A stretch of 6,163 nucleotides of DNA from Planctomycetaceae bacterium (GCA_020426085.1 JAGQQP010000266.1:1-6163); one strand, 5' to 3'; positions 1-6,130 are shown, counted from the first letter of the stretch. Numbers and translations are program-made. The notes: generated by a model not told the origin, from the letters alone.

Positions 1-1587
1 CAGCAGGGCAGCTCCGCCCACCAGAACCATGCCGGCCGTCATTCTCATGGGCAGAGGCATGGCCCGCATCCGCTGTCGGGCACGGGCGGTCAATGTCTGC
101 GGCTCCGCGTGTTCGTCACCGCCGTGAGCCAGGTGACAGGGCAGAATGAACGTACTTTCAAACAGCGAAATCAGCAGCATGGCGATCACGGCGATTGGCA
201 GCACGGCAATGAATTTGCCCATGATGCCGACAACAAACAGCAGTGGCAGGAAGGCGATGACGGTGGTGCTGACCGAAGCGGCGATGGAAGGGAGCACCTC
301 CATGGTGCCTTCAATGGCTGCTTTGAGGGGCGGCTTGCCCAGCTGCCGGTGTGCGTAAATATTCTCGCCGATGACGATCGCATCATCGACCAGAATGCCC
401 AGGGCCATCAGGAAACCGAAGGTGGAGAGCATGTTGAGCGTCTGGCCCATGGCCAGCAGCACGACGCAGGCTCCCAGAATCGAAAAGGGAACTCCCATTG
501 CCACCCAGAAGGCCAGCCGCAGTTCGAGGAACACGGCCAGCACAAAGAACACGAGCACCAGCCCGAGGATGCCGTTCTCCGCCAGCAGTTCCAGCCGGTC
601 GCGAACGTCGATGGATTCATCGCCCCAGACCATCAGCCGGTAACCTTCCGGCAGTTTCTTCTGCTCCACAAATTTCCGCACGGCGGCCGTCATCTCCAGA
701 ACATCCTCTCGGGACGTCCGGTCAATGGAGATGATCTGGGCGGGCTGACCGTTGACCCACGACTGGGCGGCGGAGTCATCGAACCCGTCCTCCACGCTGC
801 CGAGGTCACCTACCGTGAGGACGGTTCCGTCGGGCCGGCTCAGCAGAGGGAGCCGGGTGAGCCCTTCCCCCGAGACATGCTTGTGCCGGCCTTTGACCAG
901 CACTTCGCCAGCGTCCGTCCGAATCGTACCGCCGGGCAGTTCGAGGTTTTCACGGCGAACGATATCGGCAATCTGCCGCAGCGTGAGGCCGTGTCGACGG
1001 AGGGTCTCTTCGGGAATTTCGATATCGATCTGGTACTGGCGGGACGCGACCAGTTCGGCCTGAGAGACCTGCGGCAGCCGGGTAATGTCATCGCGGACCT
1101 GCTCGGCCAGTTCGCGCAGTTTCCACTCGGCCTGCGGACTGTCCACATCGGGGCCGAGGACCCCCACGCGGATGGCCTGCCGCCGCATGGTGACCTGCTC
1201 CACATTGGGATCTTCTGCCAGCTCCGGAAAACTGGGGATGCGATCGATTTCGGAGCGAACCTCGTTCAGAATTTTCTGCACATCGGGAACATCCGCCCTT
1301 AATTCCAGAACAATCGACCCCGACCCTTCATTGGCAATCGATGTCATTTTTTTGATACCATCAATCGCGCGAACGGCCTCTTCCATTTTCTGGCAGATGC
1401 CTTCTTCGACTTCATCGGGACTGGCACCAGGGTATGGCACTGAGACCAGAATGATTTCCAGTTCAAATTCCGGAAATACTTCACGCCGCATCATCATCAG
1501 AGAAACCAGGCCGACCCCCAGCACGGTCACCATCAGTGTGTTCATCGCGGGGGAGTTATTGATGGCCCATTTGATGATTGACCTCAT
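1..1587 (-). CDS. RND-family efflux permease (AcrB-like), N-terminal part, cut by window edge
   Basis: This is the inner-membrane pump subunit of a tripartite RND exporter, which uses proton import to drive substrate export. The frame is open from the ATG at 1587 to base 1, giving 529 residues, about half of a normal permease of roughly 1,000-1,050. Visible parts are a first membrane helix (about residues 13-33), a porter region starting with VPYPGASPDEVEE (about 49-61), then a block of helices TM2-TM6 (about 338-482). TM4 carries the paired aspartates D401/D402 in GILVDDAIVIGEN, equivalent to the proton-relay Asp407/Asp408 of AcrB. The segment ESTFILPCHLAH (477-488) closes TM6, and the last residues begin TM7. 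The start is well supported because ATG overlaps the stop of the upstream membrane fusion gene (ATGA), so the two are translationally coupled. Family is clear from the sequence; the substrate (drug, solvent, lipid) cannot be told. A heavy-metal CzcA-type pump is less likely, but I cannot exclude it. Confidence 0.93.
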   Translation of the reverse strand, partial: MRSIIKWAINNSPAMNTLMVTVLGVGLVSLMMMRREVFPEFELEIILVSVPYPGASPDEVEEGICQKMEEAVRAIDGIKKMTSIANEGSGSIVLELRADVPDVQKILNEVRSEIDRIPSFPELAEDPNVEQVTMRRQAIRVGVLGPDVDSPQAEWKLRELAEQVRDDITRLPQVSQAELVASRQYQIDIEIPEETLRRHGLTLRQIADIVRRENLELPGGTIRTDAGEVLVKGRHKHVSGEGLTRLPLLSRPDGTVLTVGDLGSVEDGFDDSAAQSWVNGQPAQIISIDRTSREDVLEMTAAVRKFVEQKKLPEGYRLMVWGDESIDVRDRLELLAENGILGLVLVFFVLAVFLELRLAFWVAMGVPFSILGACVVLLAMGQTLNMLSTFGFLMALGILVDDAIVIGENIYAHRQLGKPPLKAAIEGTMEVLPSIAASVSTTVIAFLPLLFVVGIMGKFIAVLPIAVIAMLLISLFESTFILPCHLAHGGDEHAEPQTLTARARQRMRAMPLPMRMTAGMVLVGGAALL

Positions 1588-3026
1588 TCTGAGTCTCCCT
1601 CACTCACCGGCATGCCTTCATTCGCTGTGCTGAGTGGCGAGATCACAACACGGTCTCCCGGTTTCAACCCCGATGCGCCCTGTTCCACCAGCATCTGATC
1701 GCCGCTGATGTCGACCACACGGACTTTCTCGGAATGCAGTTTGCCGTCGCGGACGACCCAGACCAGATTTCCCGGACGAATGGCCATCTCGGGAATTTCT
1801 AACAGGGAAACATTTCCCTTGAGAGGAATGTCAATCACGACAAACATTCCGCGTGTCAGCGGAGGAGCTCCTACAACCTGACTGGTTGGTTGACCATTTA
1901 CCAGAATGGCAGAGGGCCTCGGGTCAGAGACGACAATACGACAGGGCACCGTTCTCGTTTTTTCATCCAGTCCGATCCCGTCGAAGCGGGACAGTTCACC
2001 ATCCCAGATAAATTTGCGTCCCCCCAGTTCGTAAGACACTTTGACGGGCAGTTGTGGCAGTTGATATCCCAGATCATGTCGATTGGGCTGATCCGAGAGT
2101 TTTTTATTCCCCTGAGCCGATTGAGCTGCATGCTGCCAGAGCAGATAGAGTTCTTCCATCCGCAAATCGATGCTTACTTCAACAGCAGAAGTATCTTCAA
2201 TGGTCACCAGCGGATCTCCGACTTTGACATAACCATCTTTTTCGACGGAGTCCTCAACGATGACCCCATTAATCGGTGAATAGATCCGGGTGCGGCTGAG
2301 ATCCAGTTTGGCACGAGACAGCTGCACGCCTACCAGATCGCGGGCATGCATCATACGCTGCCGTTTGGATCGCAGCAGGTCGGCTTCATTGGTAAGTTTC
2401 TGCAGAGCATTGCGCGCCGCCAGTTCACTCCGTTTGGCTTCTTCAAATTCGGTATCGGAAACCACATTTCTGGTTCTCAATTTTTCTACGCGATTTAACT
2501 GAGATTTCTGCAGACGCACTTCCTCATGTGCCAGATCAATCATCGCTTTAGAGTTATCGATCTCGACTTCCAGTTCGTCGATGGCATCCTGGGCTTGAGC
2601 ATGCTCCTGAGTCAGTCGCTTGACCTCAAGCTCGTAGTTTTCAGGATCAATCTGGATTAATAGATTTTCTGTCCCCTCTGCCGCTCGCTCCTTGTCAGTC
2701 GCTTTATGAACCAGATTTCCGACCTTACATCCATCGCGAGTCAGGATCACCCTGCCTGCGACTTCCGCCGCCAGCTTCACTTCGCGGGAAGGAACCACCG
2801 ATCCATCCACGGTGACGGAGAACCCGGAATCAGTCAGTGTCACAGGCTGAGTTAAAACCAGCGGTGCATTCTGGGACAGAAGCTTCTGAGTCTGTTCCGG
2901 TTCTTTTTTCATCGCCATCAAGACGACCAGGCTGCCGCCACCTGCGGCTAAAATGAACACCGGAAGCATGAAATGCTTCAGCTTCTTATAAAAGCTGCCT
3001 GATTTCTTAGTTTTGAAGTCTGACAT
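1584..3026 (-). CDS. Periplasmic adaptor (membrane fusion protein, HlyD/AcrA type) of the RND pump
   Basis: The product is a 480-residue adaptor that links the inner-membrane RND permease to an outer-membrane channel. Domains in order: a basic N-terminus, a single membrane anchor (about residues 19-38, no lipobox cysteine), the first lipoyl half (about 81-133, ending IDPENYELEV), a long charged alpha-helical coiled-coil hairpin (about 134-246), the second lipoyl half with the family motif RIYSPINGVIVEDSVEKDG (248-266), a beta-barrel (about 280-400) and a membrane-proximal domain to the end. The first lipoyl half has an insertion of about 20 residues with one cysteine (C100). The length is somewhat above the usual 350-420. 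It overlaps the permease start by 4 bp and lies 158 bp downstream of the regulator gene, so it is either in the same transcript or driven by its own promoter in that gap. The start ATG at 3026 is preceded by an A-rich stretch without a clear Shine-Dalgarno sequence. No outer-membrane factor gene is visible in the window. Confidence 0.93.
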   Translation of the reverse strand: MSDFKTKKSGSFYKKLKHFMLPVFILAAGGGSLVVLMAMKKEPEQTQKLLSQNAPLVLTQPVTLTDSGFSVTVDGSVVPSREVKLAAEVAGRVILTRDGCKVGNLVHKATDKERAAEGTENLLIQIDPENYELEVKRLTQEHAQAQDAIDELEVEIDNSKAMIDLAHEEVRLQKSQLNRVEKLRTRNVVSDTEFEEAKRSELAARNALQKLTNEADLLRSKRQRMMHARDLVGVQLSRAKLDLSRTRIYSPINGVIVEDSVEKDGYVKVGDPLVTIEDTSAVEVSIDLRMEELYLLWQHAAQSAQGNKKLSDQPNRHDLGYQLPQLPVKVSYELGGRKFIWDGELSRFDGIGLDEKTRTVPCRIVVSDPRPSAILVNGQPTSQVVGAPPLTRGMFVVIDIPLKGNVSLLEIPEMAIRPGNLVWVVRDGKLHSEKVRVVDISGDQMLVEQGASGLKPGDRVVISPLSTANEGMPVSEGDSE

Positions 3027-3060
3027 GATTTTTTTCTATCGTGAATTGCATCACAAATGA

Positions 3061-3089
3061 AATTGACAGTGAAACGCGGAACGTCAATT
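3061..3089. promoter_or_regulatory. Inverted repeat AATTGAC-N15-GTCAATT upstream of the adaptor gene
   Basis: Two perfect 7-bp arms at 3061-3067 and 3083-3089 are separated by 15 bp, so the half-site centres are 22 bp apart, about two helical turns. The element lies in the gap between the regulator stop and the adaptor start, 35 bp upstream of the adaptor ATG. On the minus strand the distal arm overlaps TTGACG, a good -35-like hexamer, but I see no convincing -10 at the right distance. It could be a regulator site for a second promoter in front of the pump genes. A transcript hairpin is less likely because the loop is long and the arms AT-rich. It does not resemble the TTAAAC palindromes upstream of the regulator. 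Confidence 0.3.
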
Positions 3090-3184
3090 CCAGTCGCCTG
3101 ACATTAATACTTTGATTCAGAGAATTCCGTTTTAAATTCGACTCAGTTTTTATTACTTGTTTTCCGATTGTGCATCGGCTCGGT

Positions 3185-3853
3185 TCAGATCTGGTTAAGT
3201 GATGAAGAAGATTCCATTTCTGAAGAGAGGTATTCGTGTTTCAGATTTTTGATTGCTGACAGAGAAAACTGCAGAATATGTTCAATAATTTGTTCGGTAT
3301 TGTAATGCGTTTTCTGTTCTTCCTCTCCAAGCATCAAAGTCACCAGACTGCCTGACACACGATAGAACTGACATTGAGCGGCGATACTGAAGATACACTG
3401 CATCCGCCGGTAGTCTGGAACTTCATCTCCCAGAATCTCCAGCAGGATTTTGTCGGCAATGTTTACAAACGGTCGGAACAGTTCCTGGACCAGATGATCA
3501 CAGGCCCGTGTCGGCCTGAGTACTTCGCGCATAATCAGATGATTGCTCCAGGAAAGTTCTCCCGTTCCCAACATGCGTCTCACCAGTGTTATGACCCAAT
3601 CCTCTAATTTTTGTTCAGGGGGAGTATGCTCATTCCATTCCGGTAAAGGTGCCCGGGAAACGCCCATCGGCTTTGCCAGACAGATGACTTCCAGGTAAAG
3701 CTGCTCTTTATCGCCAAAATAATAATTGACACTCGCCACATTGACATCCGCTTTCTGACAGATTTCACGAACCGTTGCCTTCTCAAATCCTTTTTCTGAG
3801 AAAACAGGTCCTGCCACCTCCAGCAGTTTTTCACGGACATTAATAGTAGACAT
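3185..3853 (-). CDS. TetR-family transcriptional regulator, CecR/CerR-like, likely repressor of the efflux locus
   Basis: The product is a 222-residue one-component regulator. The N-terminal DNA-binding domain is canonical TetR: helix 1 REKLLEVAGPVFSEKGFEKA (residues 7-26), then the helix-turn-helix at about 27-46 with TVREICQKADVNVASVNYYF, followed by GDKEQLYLEV. The C-terminal ligand/dimer domain (MREVLRPTRACDHLVQELFRP and IAAQCQFYRV) recalls the CecR (YbiH)-type C-terminal domain. E. coli CecR regulates an adjacent HlyD-type efflux operon, which fits this neighbourhood. I chose the ATG at 3853; an in-frame ATG at 3865 would add only MSPL. The frame stays open to an ATG at 4006, but that start lies upstream of the predicted promoter and adds a segment unlike TetR, so I reject it. 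Neither near start has a good Shine-Dalgarno sequence. Autoregulation is suggested by palindromes in its promoter. The gene is noticeably more AT-rich than the permease. The inducing ligand is unknown. Confidence 0.9.
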   Translation of the reverse strand: MSTINVREKLLEVAGPVFSEKGFEKATVREICQKADVNVASVNYYFGDKEQLYLEVICLAKPMGVSRAPLPEWNEHTPPEQKLEDWVITLVRRMLGTGELSWSNHLIMREVLRPTRACDHLVQELFRPFVNIADKILLEILGDEVPDYRRMQCIFSIAAQCQFYRVSGSLVTLMLGEEEQKTHYNTEQIIEHILQFSLSAIKNLKHEYLSSEMESSSSLNQI

Positions 3854-3933
3854 GAGTGGTGACATTCCAGTTCTTTGTAGCGCTGACAGGTCAATCTGAC
3901 AATCGAATGATTTGAGACTGGTTGGTAGAATCG

Positions 3934-3951
3934 TTAAACTCGCGGTTTTAA
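3934..3951. promoter_or_regulatory. Imperfect 18-bp palindrome near the regulator transcription start
   Basis: The stretch reads TTAAACTCGCGGTTTTAA. It is symmetric around a CGCG core, with outer arms TTAAA/TTTAA and two mismatched pairs between them. It shares the TTAAAC half-site with the stronger palindromes to its right and would overlap the start of the regulator transcript if the promoter call is right. It could be an accessory operator half-site. AT-rich chance similarity is possible. Confidence 0.25.
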
Positions 3952-3954
3952 ACA

Positions 3955-3982
3955 ATTGTATTAAACACGTGTTTAAATTCAA
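3955..3982 (-). promoter_or_regulatory. Predicted sigma70-type promoter of the TetR-family gene
   Basis: On the minus strand, TTGAAT (3982-3977; 4 of 6 matches to TTGACA) is followed by a 16-bp spacer and then TACAAT (3960-3955; 5 of 6 matches to TATAAT). This points toward the regulator gene and would give a leader of about 95 nt before the ATG at 3853. The spacer is exactly the 16-bp palindrome listed separately, so a bound repressor would cover the space between -35 and -10. The promoter also explains why the longer upstream start at 4006 should not be used. It is a prediction from sequence only; planctomycete promoter consensus is less well defined than that of E. coli. Confidence 0.6.
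3961..3976. promoter_or_regulatory. Perfect 16-bp palindrome TTAAACACGTGTTTAA, candidate TetR operator
   Basis: All eight base pairs are self-complementary. The length and symmetry suit a TetR-family dimer, and the position between the -35 and -10 hexamers of the regulator's own promoter is the classic place for autorepression. Two less perfect copies of the TTAAAC-N4-GTTTAA pattern lie nearby: 3948-3963 (TTAAACAATTGTATTA, right arm degraded), centred 13 bp away, and 4014-4029, centred 53 bp away. That the neighbouring TetR protein binds it is inference. Confidence 0.6.
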
Positions 3983-4013
3983 ACAGAATTTTTGAAATTG
4001 AAACAACAGCTAC

Positions 4014-4029
4014 TTAAACCATTGTTTAT
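4014..4029. promoter_or_regulatory. Second copy of the TTAAAC-N4-GTTTA palindrome, candidate auxiliary operator
   Basis: The stretch reads TTAAACCATTGTTTAT. The arms TAAAC/GTTTA are perfect over five pairs around a 4-bp centre, the same architecture as the 16-bp palindrome at 3961. The two centres are 53 bp apart, close to five helical turns, so dimers on both sites would face the same side of the DNA. It lies upstream of the regulator promoter, in the 3' flank of the small unknown gene. Confidence 0.4.
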
Positions 4030-4136
4030 AAAACACTTATGAAACAATGCTGCAATCAGAGTGTGTCCGGGACTTTTGAGTGGAATTCACTTCTCAACGG
4101 CGAATCCTGGCCGAATTCAGCATTTCAGACCCTGCT

Positions 4137-4165
4137 TCGATCAACTGGCGGCTCGATCAACTGGC
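4137..4165. repeat. Tandem 13-bp direct repeat TCGATCAACTGGC across the stop of the small gene
   Basis: Two identical 13-bp copies lie at 4137-4149 and 4153-4165, with a period of 16 bp. The second copy contains the stop codon of the small minus-strand gene (TGA, read at 4159-4157). The first copy lies just beyond the stop in another frame. It looks like a small local duplication at the gene's 3' end. I see no function, and it does not form a terminator hairpin. Confidence 0.5.
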
Positions 4166-4519
4166 AAAGCGCTCGGGACCTTCTTCGCGGATATCAAACC
4201 GCTCAAACCCGGATTCATCAAGCCGCTGCCTGAGAAGTTCTCTCCACAGATGCTGGGGAAGTCCGTTCAAAATCCCGTACAGGACCATCCCGATGGTGAG
4301 ACTGGCGACTTCGACGACGCACATCGGCAGCGAAAATTGCCTTAAATCAGCGAAGATTTCCTCGGCACTGCAATATTCACCAAACTTCTGATCATGGTAC
4401 ATAAATTCCACGCCAGAGAAATCTTTGCTCCATTCATAGTCGAACGGACCAAACTCTCTTCTACGATGGAGAACCCAGAAGCGGGTTCCCTCAAAACGTA
4501 TTCCGTGGGTACCTTCCAA
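4157..4519 (-). CDS. Uncharacterised small protein (about 120 residues), TTG start
   Basis: I cannot assign a function. The protein is acidic-aromatic at its N-terminus (RFWVLHRRREFGPFDYEWS, then SGVEFMYHDQKFGEYCSAEEIFADLRQF), has a moderately hydrophobic stretch with one glutamate (about residues 64-87, LPMCVVEVASLTIGMVLYGILNGL), and ends in a charged amphipathic tail (LWRELLRQRLDESGFERF). The composition is that of a real globular protein rather than a shadow frame, and the pattern feels like a conserved planctomycete hypothetical, though I could not search. The only available in-frame start is TTG at 4519, with AGGA 9 nt upstream. The same frame stays open to the stop at 4582-4580 and reads GTQEYQSLFSGTLLLEG just before the TTG, which also looks coding. 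An ATG at 4563 lies in the neighbouring frame. The 5' end may therefore be frameshifted or mis-sequenced. It is read toward the regulator gene but ends about 300 bp before it; no functional link is evident. Confidence 0.6.
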   Translation of the reverse strand: MEGTHGIRFEGTRFWVLHRRREFGPFDYEWSKDFSGVEFMYHDQKFGEYCSAEEIFADLRQFSLPMCVVEVASLTIGMVLYGILNGLPQHLWRELLRQRLDESGFERFDIREEGPERFAS

Positions 4520-4614
4520 AAGTAATGTTCCTGAAAAAAGAGACTGGTACTCCTGAGTGCCATGAGTGTATGAGACCTCTCATCAACCAGATGGAAACAA
4601 AATGGACTGATTAA

Positions 4615-4643
4615 ATCATACGTAATGATCCCACTTTTGCGAA
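4615..4643 (-). promoter_or_regulatory. Possible promoter of the small unknown gene
   Basis: On the minus strand, TTCGCA (4643-4638; 4 of 6 matches to TTGACA), a 17-bp spacer and TATGAT (4620-4615; 5 of 6 matches to TATAAT) point at the small gene. Transcription would begin near 4608, leaving roughly 45 nt to the ATG at 4563 and 90 nt to the TTG at 4519. This supports a transcribed gene but does not decide the start codon. Confidence 0.4.
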
Positions 4644-4825
4644 GTCCGTTTTTGAACCTGAGTGGCGGCTTTGCTGTCCATTTAACTCATTCGCAGTCCA
4701 TGATTTCAGGTTGACTCTCTGGAAAGTCTTAAAAAACAAGTACCATAAGTCGATATCTGAACAGAACTTGCTATCATCGTTCTTAATCAGAACTTTTTCT
4801 CAATCCCATTCAATCCCCTGGCTCC
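4644..4825. other. Divergent intergenic region before the nucleotidyltransferase gene
   Basis: No protein-like frame is seen on either strand. The region must hold the promoter for the plus-strand nucleotidyltransferase gene. TTGACT at 4711-4716 is a good -35-like hexamer, but the sequence 16-18 bp downstream is a poor -10. TATCAT at 4772-4777 is a passable -10 without a matching -35. I therefore do not call a specific promoter. The final bases before the ATG are pyrimidine-rich and lack a Shine-Dalgarno sequence. Confidence 0.4.
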
Positions 4826-6094
4826 ATGAAACACACAGATCCGTATATTACCGCAGTTGAAGTCGTCCGCAGATTACGAGACGCCGGCTTCCAGGCCTTA
4901 TGGGCAGGCGGCTGCGTACGTGATCTTCTGCTGCAGAAAGAACCCAAAGATTTCGACGTCGCCACAAATGCGCTCCCGGAGGAAGTACGCACCCTGTTTG
5001 GTAAACGTCACACACTGGCAGTCGGTGCCAGCTTTGGAGTCATCATCGTTCGCGGACACCAGCCGGACTGTGATGTGGAGGTCGCCACGTTCCGCAGTGA
5101 AGGCCCTTACCTGGATGGCAGGCGCCCTGAACATGTGAAATTCACGACAGCGGAAGAAGATGCCCAGCGCCGGGATTTCACCATCAACGGCATGTTTTAC
5201 GACCCCATCAATGACTCGATCTTCGATTATGTAGGAGGGAAAGCGGATCTCAACCAGCACATCATACGTGCGATCGGTAATCCTCTGGAACGCATGCAGG
5301 AAGATAAACTCCGCCTGCTCCGCGCCATTCGGTTTGCAGCCACGCTCCACTTTCAGCTGGAAGAAACGACGCGCCAGGCAGTTCAAACGATGGCAGATCA
5401 GATCAATGTCGTCAGTCCCGAACGGATTGCCGATGAGCTGCGCAAGATGCTGGTTCACCCCTCTCGCAGCCAGGCGATTGCCCTCGTACACGAAACGGGT
5501 CTGCTCAAACAGATTCTGCCGGAACTGGCTCCACTCTGGGAATCGACAGAACACCAGAACCTCTGGCCGCTGACACTCGACCGATTGAAACGGGTGAACA
5601 CACACAGCTTTGAAACCGCTTTCGCGACGCTCCTGCTGGATTTACCCGCTGCCGGCCCCGATGCGAGACTGGAGGAACTCTATGAGATCTGTAAACGTCT
5701 GCGGTTTTCCAACCAGTCCCTGAATCTGGTCCACTGGCTGGTTCAGCAGCGAAACAGCCTGGAAAAGGCCCCGAACATGAAGCTGTCTCAACTCAAACGC
5801 CTGTTGGCCCACGCGGATTGTCCGCATCTGTTTGAACTGGTTGCCGCCGATTTAAGTTCTCGAAATCTACCACTGGACGACCTTGAATTTTGCCGTCAGT
5901 ATCGTGATCATACTCCCAGAGAGGTCTTGAATCCCTCTCCTCTGATCTCAGGTAATGATCTGATTGACCTGGGCATCAAAACGGGTCCTCAATTCAAAAA
6001 GCTGCTGACGCAGGTTCAAGACGCCCAGCTGGAAGAACAGATTCACACACAGGATGAAGCATTGGCGCTGTTACGCCGGATCCTTCAGAAATAA
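4826..6094 (+). CDS. CCA-adding tRNA nucleotidyltransferase / poly(A) polymerase family (class II)
   Basis: The 422-residue cytoplasmic enzyme belongs to the class II nucleotidyltransferases, which add CCA to tRNA 3' ends or poly(A) to RNA. The head domain has GGCVRD (28-33) and the metal-binding pair in KDFDVAT (D42, D44), then VEVATFR (84-90), RRDFTING (115-122, the ribose/motif-B region), and the nucleotide-selecting segment EDKLRLLRAIRFA (159-171). The neck follows with SPERIADELRKML (197-209). The C-terminus ends with LISGNDLIDLGIKTGPQFKKLL (373-394) and DAQLEEQIHTQDEALAL, a tail common in bacterial CCA enzymes. A segment at about 246-272 aligns in pattern with the HD domain found in many relatives but lacks the histidines. 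CCA addition is the more likely role because every bacterium needs it or CCA-encoded tRNAs; poly(A) polymerase cannot be excluded from motifs alone. The start ATG gives the expected N-terminus directly before GGCVRD. No Shine-Dalgarno sequence is seen. Confidence 0.92.
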   Translation: MKHTDPYITAVEVVRRLRDAGFQALWAGGCVRDLLLQKEPKDFDVATNALPEEVRTLFGKRHTLAVGASFGVIIVRGHQPDCDVEVATFRSEGPYLDGRRPEHVKFTTAEEDAQRRDFTINGMFYDPINDSIFDYVGGKADLNQHIIRAIGNPLERMQEDKLRLLRAIRFAATLHFQLEETTRQAVQTMADQINVVSPERIADELRKMLVHPSRSQAIALVHETGLLKQILPELAPLWESTEHQNLWPLTLDRLKRVNTHSFETAFATLLLDLPAAGPDARLEELYEICKRLRFSNQSLNLVHWLVQQRNSLEKAPNMKLSQLKRLLAHADCPHLFELVAADLSSRNLPLDDLEFCRQYRDHTPREVLNPSPLISGNDLIDLGIKTGPQFKKLLTQVQDAQLEEQIHTQDEALALLRRILQK

Positions 6095-6130
6095 ATATCG
6101 TATTCAAAATTTCACTCACAGTCGTTCGTT

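Noticed and set aside
109..1302. Long open frame (397 codons) on the plus strand across the left part
   Set aside because: It is antisense to the RND permease, whose family motifs are unmistakable. The predicted protein is rich in His, Gln, Asp and Gly with no domain pattern, as expected from the antisense of a GC-rich gene.
3164..3178. Short hairpin CCGAT-N5-ATCGG just after the regulator stop
   Set aside because: The stem is only five pairs and there is no T-run on either strand, so it is not a convincing intrinsic terminator.
3854..4006. N-terminal extension of the TetR-family regulator starting at the ATG at 4006
   Set aside because: It would start upstream of the predicted promoter and operator, and it adds about 50 residues unlike TetR proteins before the normal first helix.
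4039..4391. Three overlapping plus-strand open frames of 64-103 codons
   Set aside because: They are mostly antisense to the small unknown gene, they exist in all three frames, and their sequences are Ser/Arg/Pro-rich without protein-like pattern.
4711..4739. TTGACT as the -35 of a promoter for the nucleotidyltransferase gene
   Set aside because: At 16-18 bp spacing the candidate -10 sequences match TATAAT at only about two of six positions.
4898..5605. Minus-strand open frame of 235 codons
   Set aside because: It is antisense to the nucleotidyltransferase gene, which carries every catalytic motif. The antisense product shows no recognisable domain.
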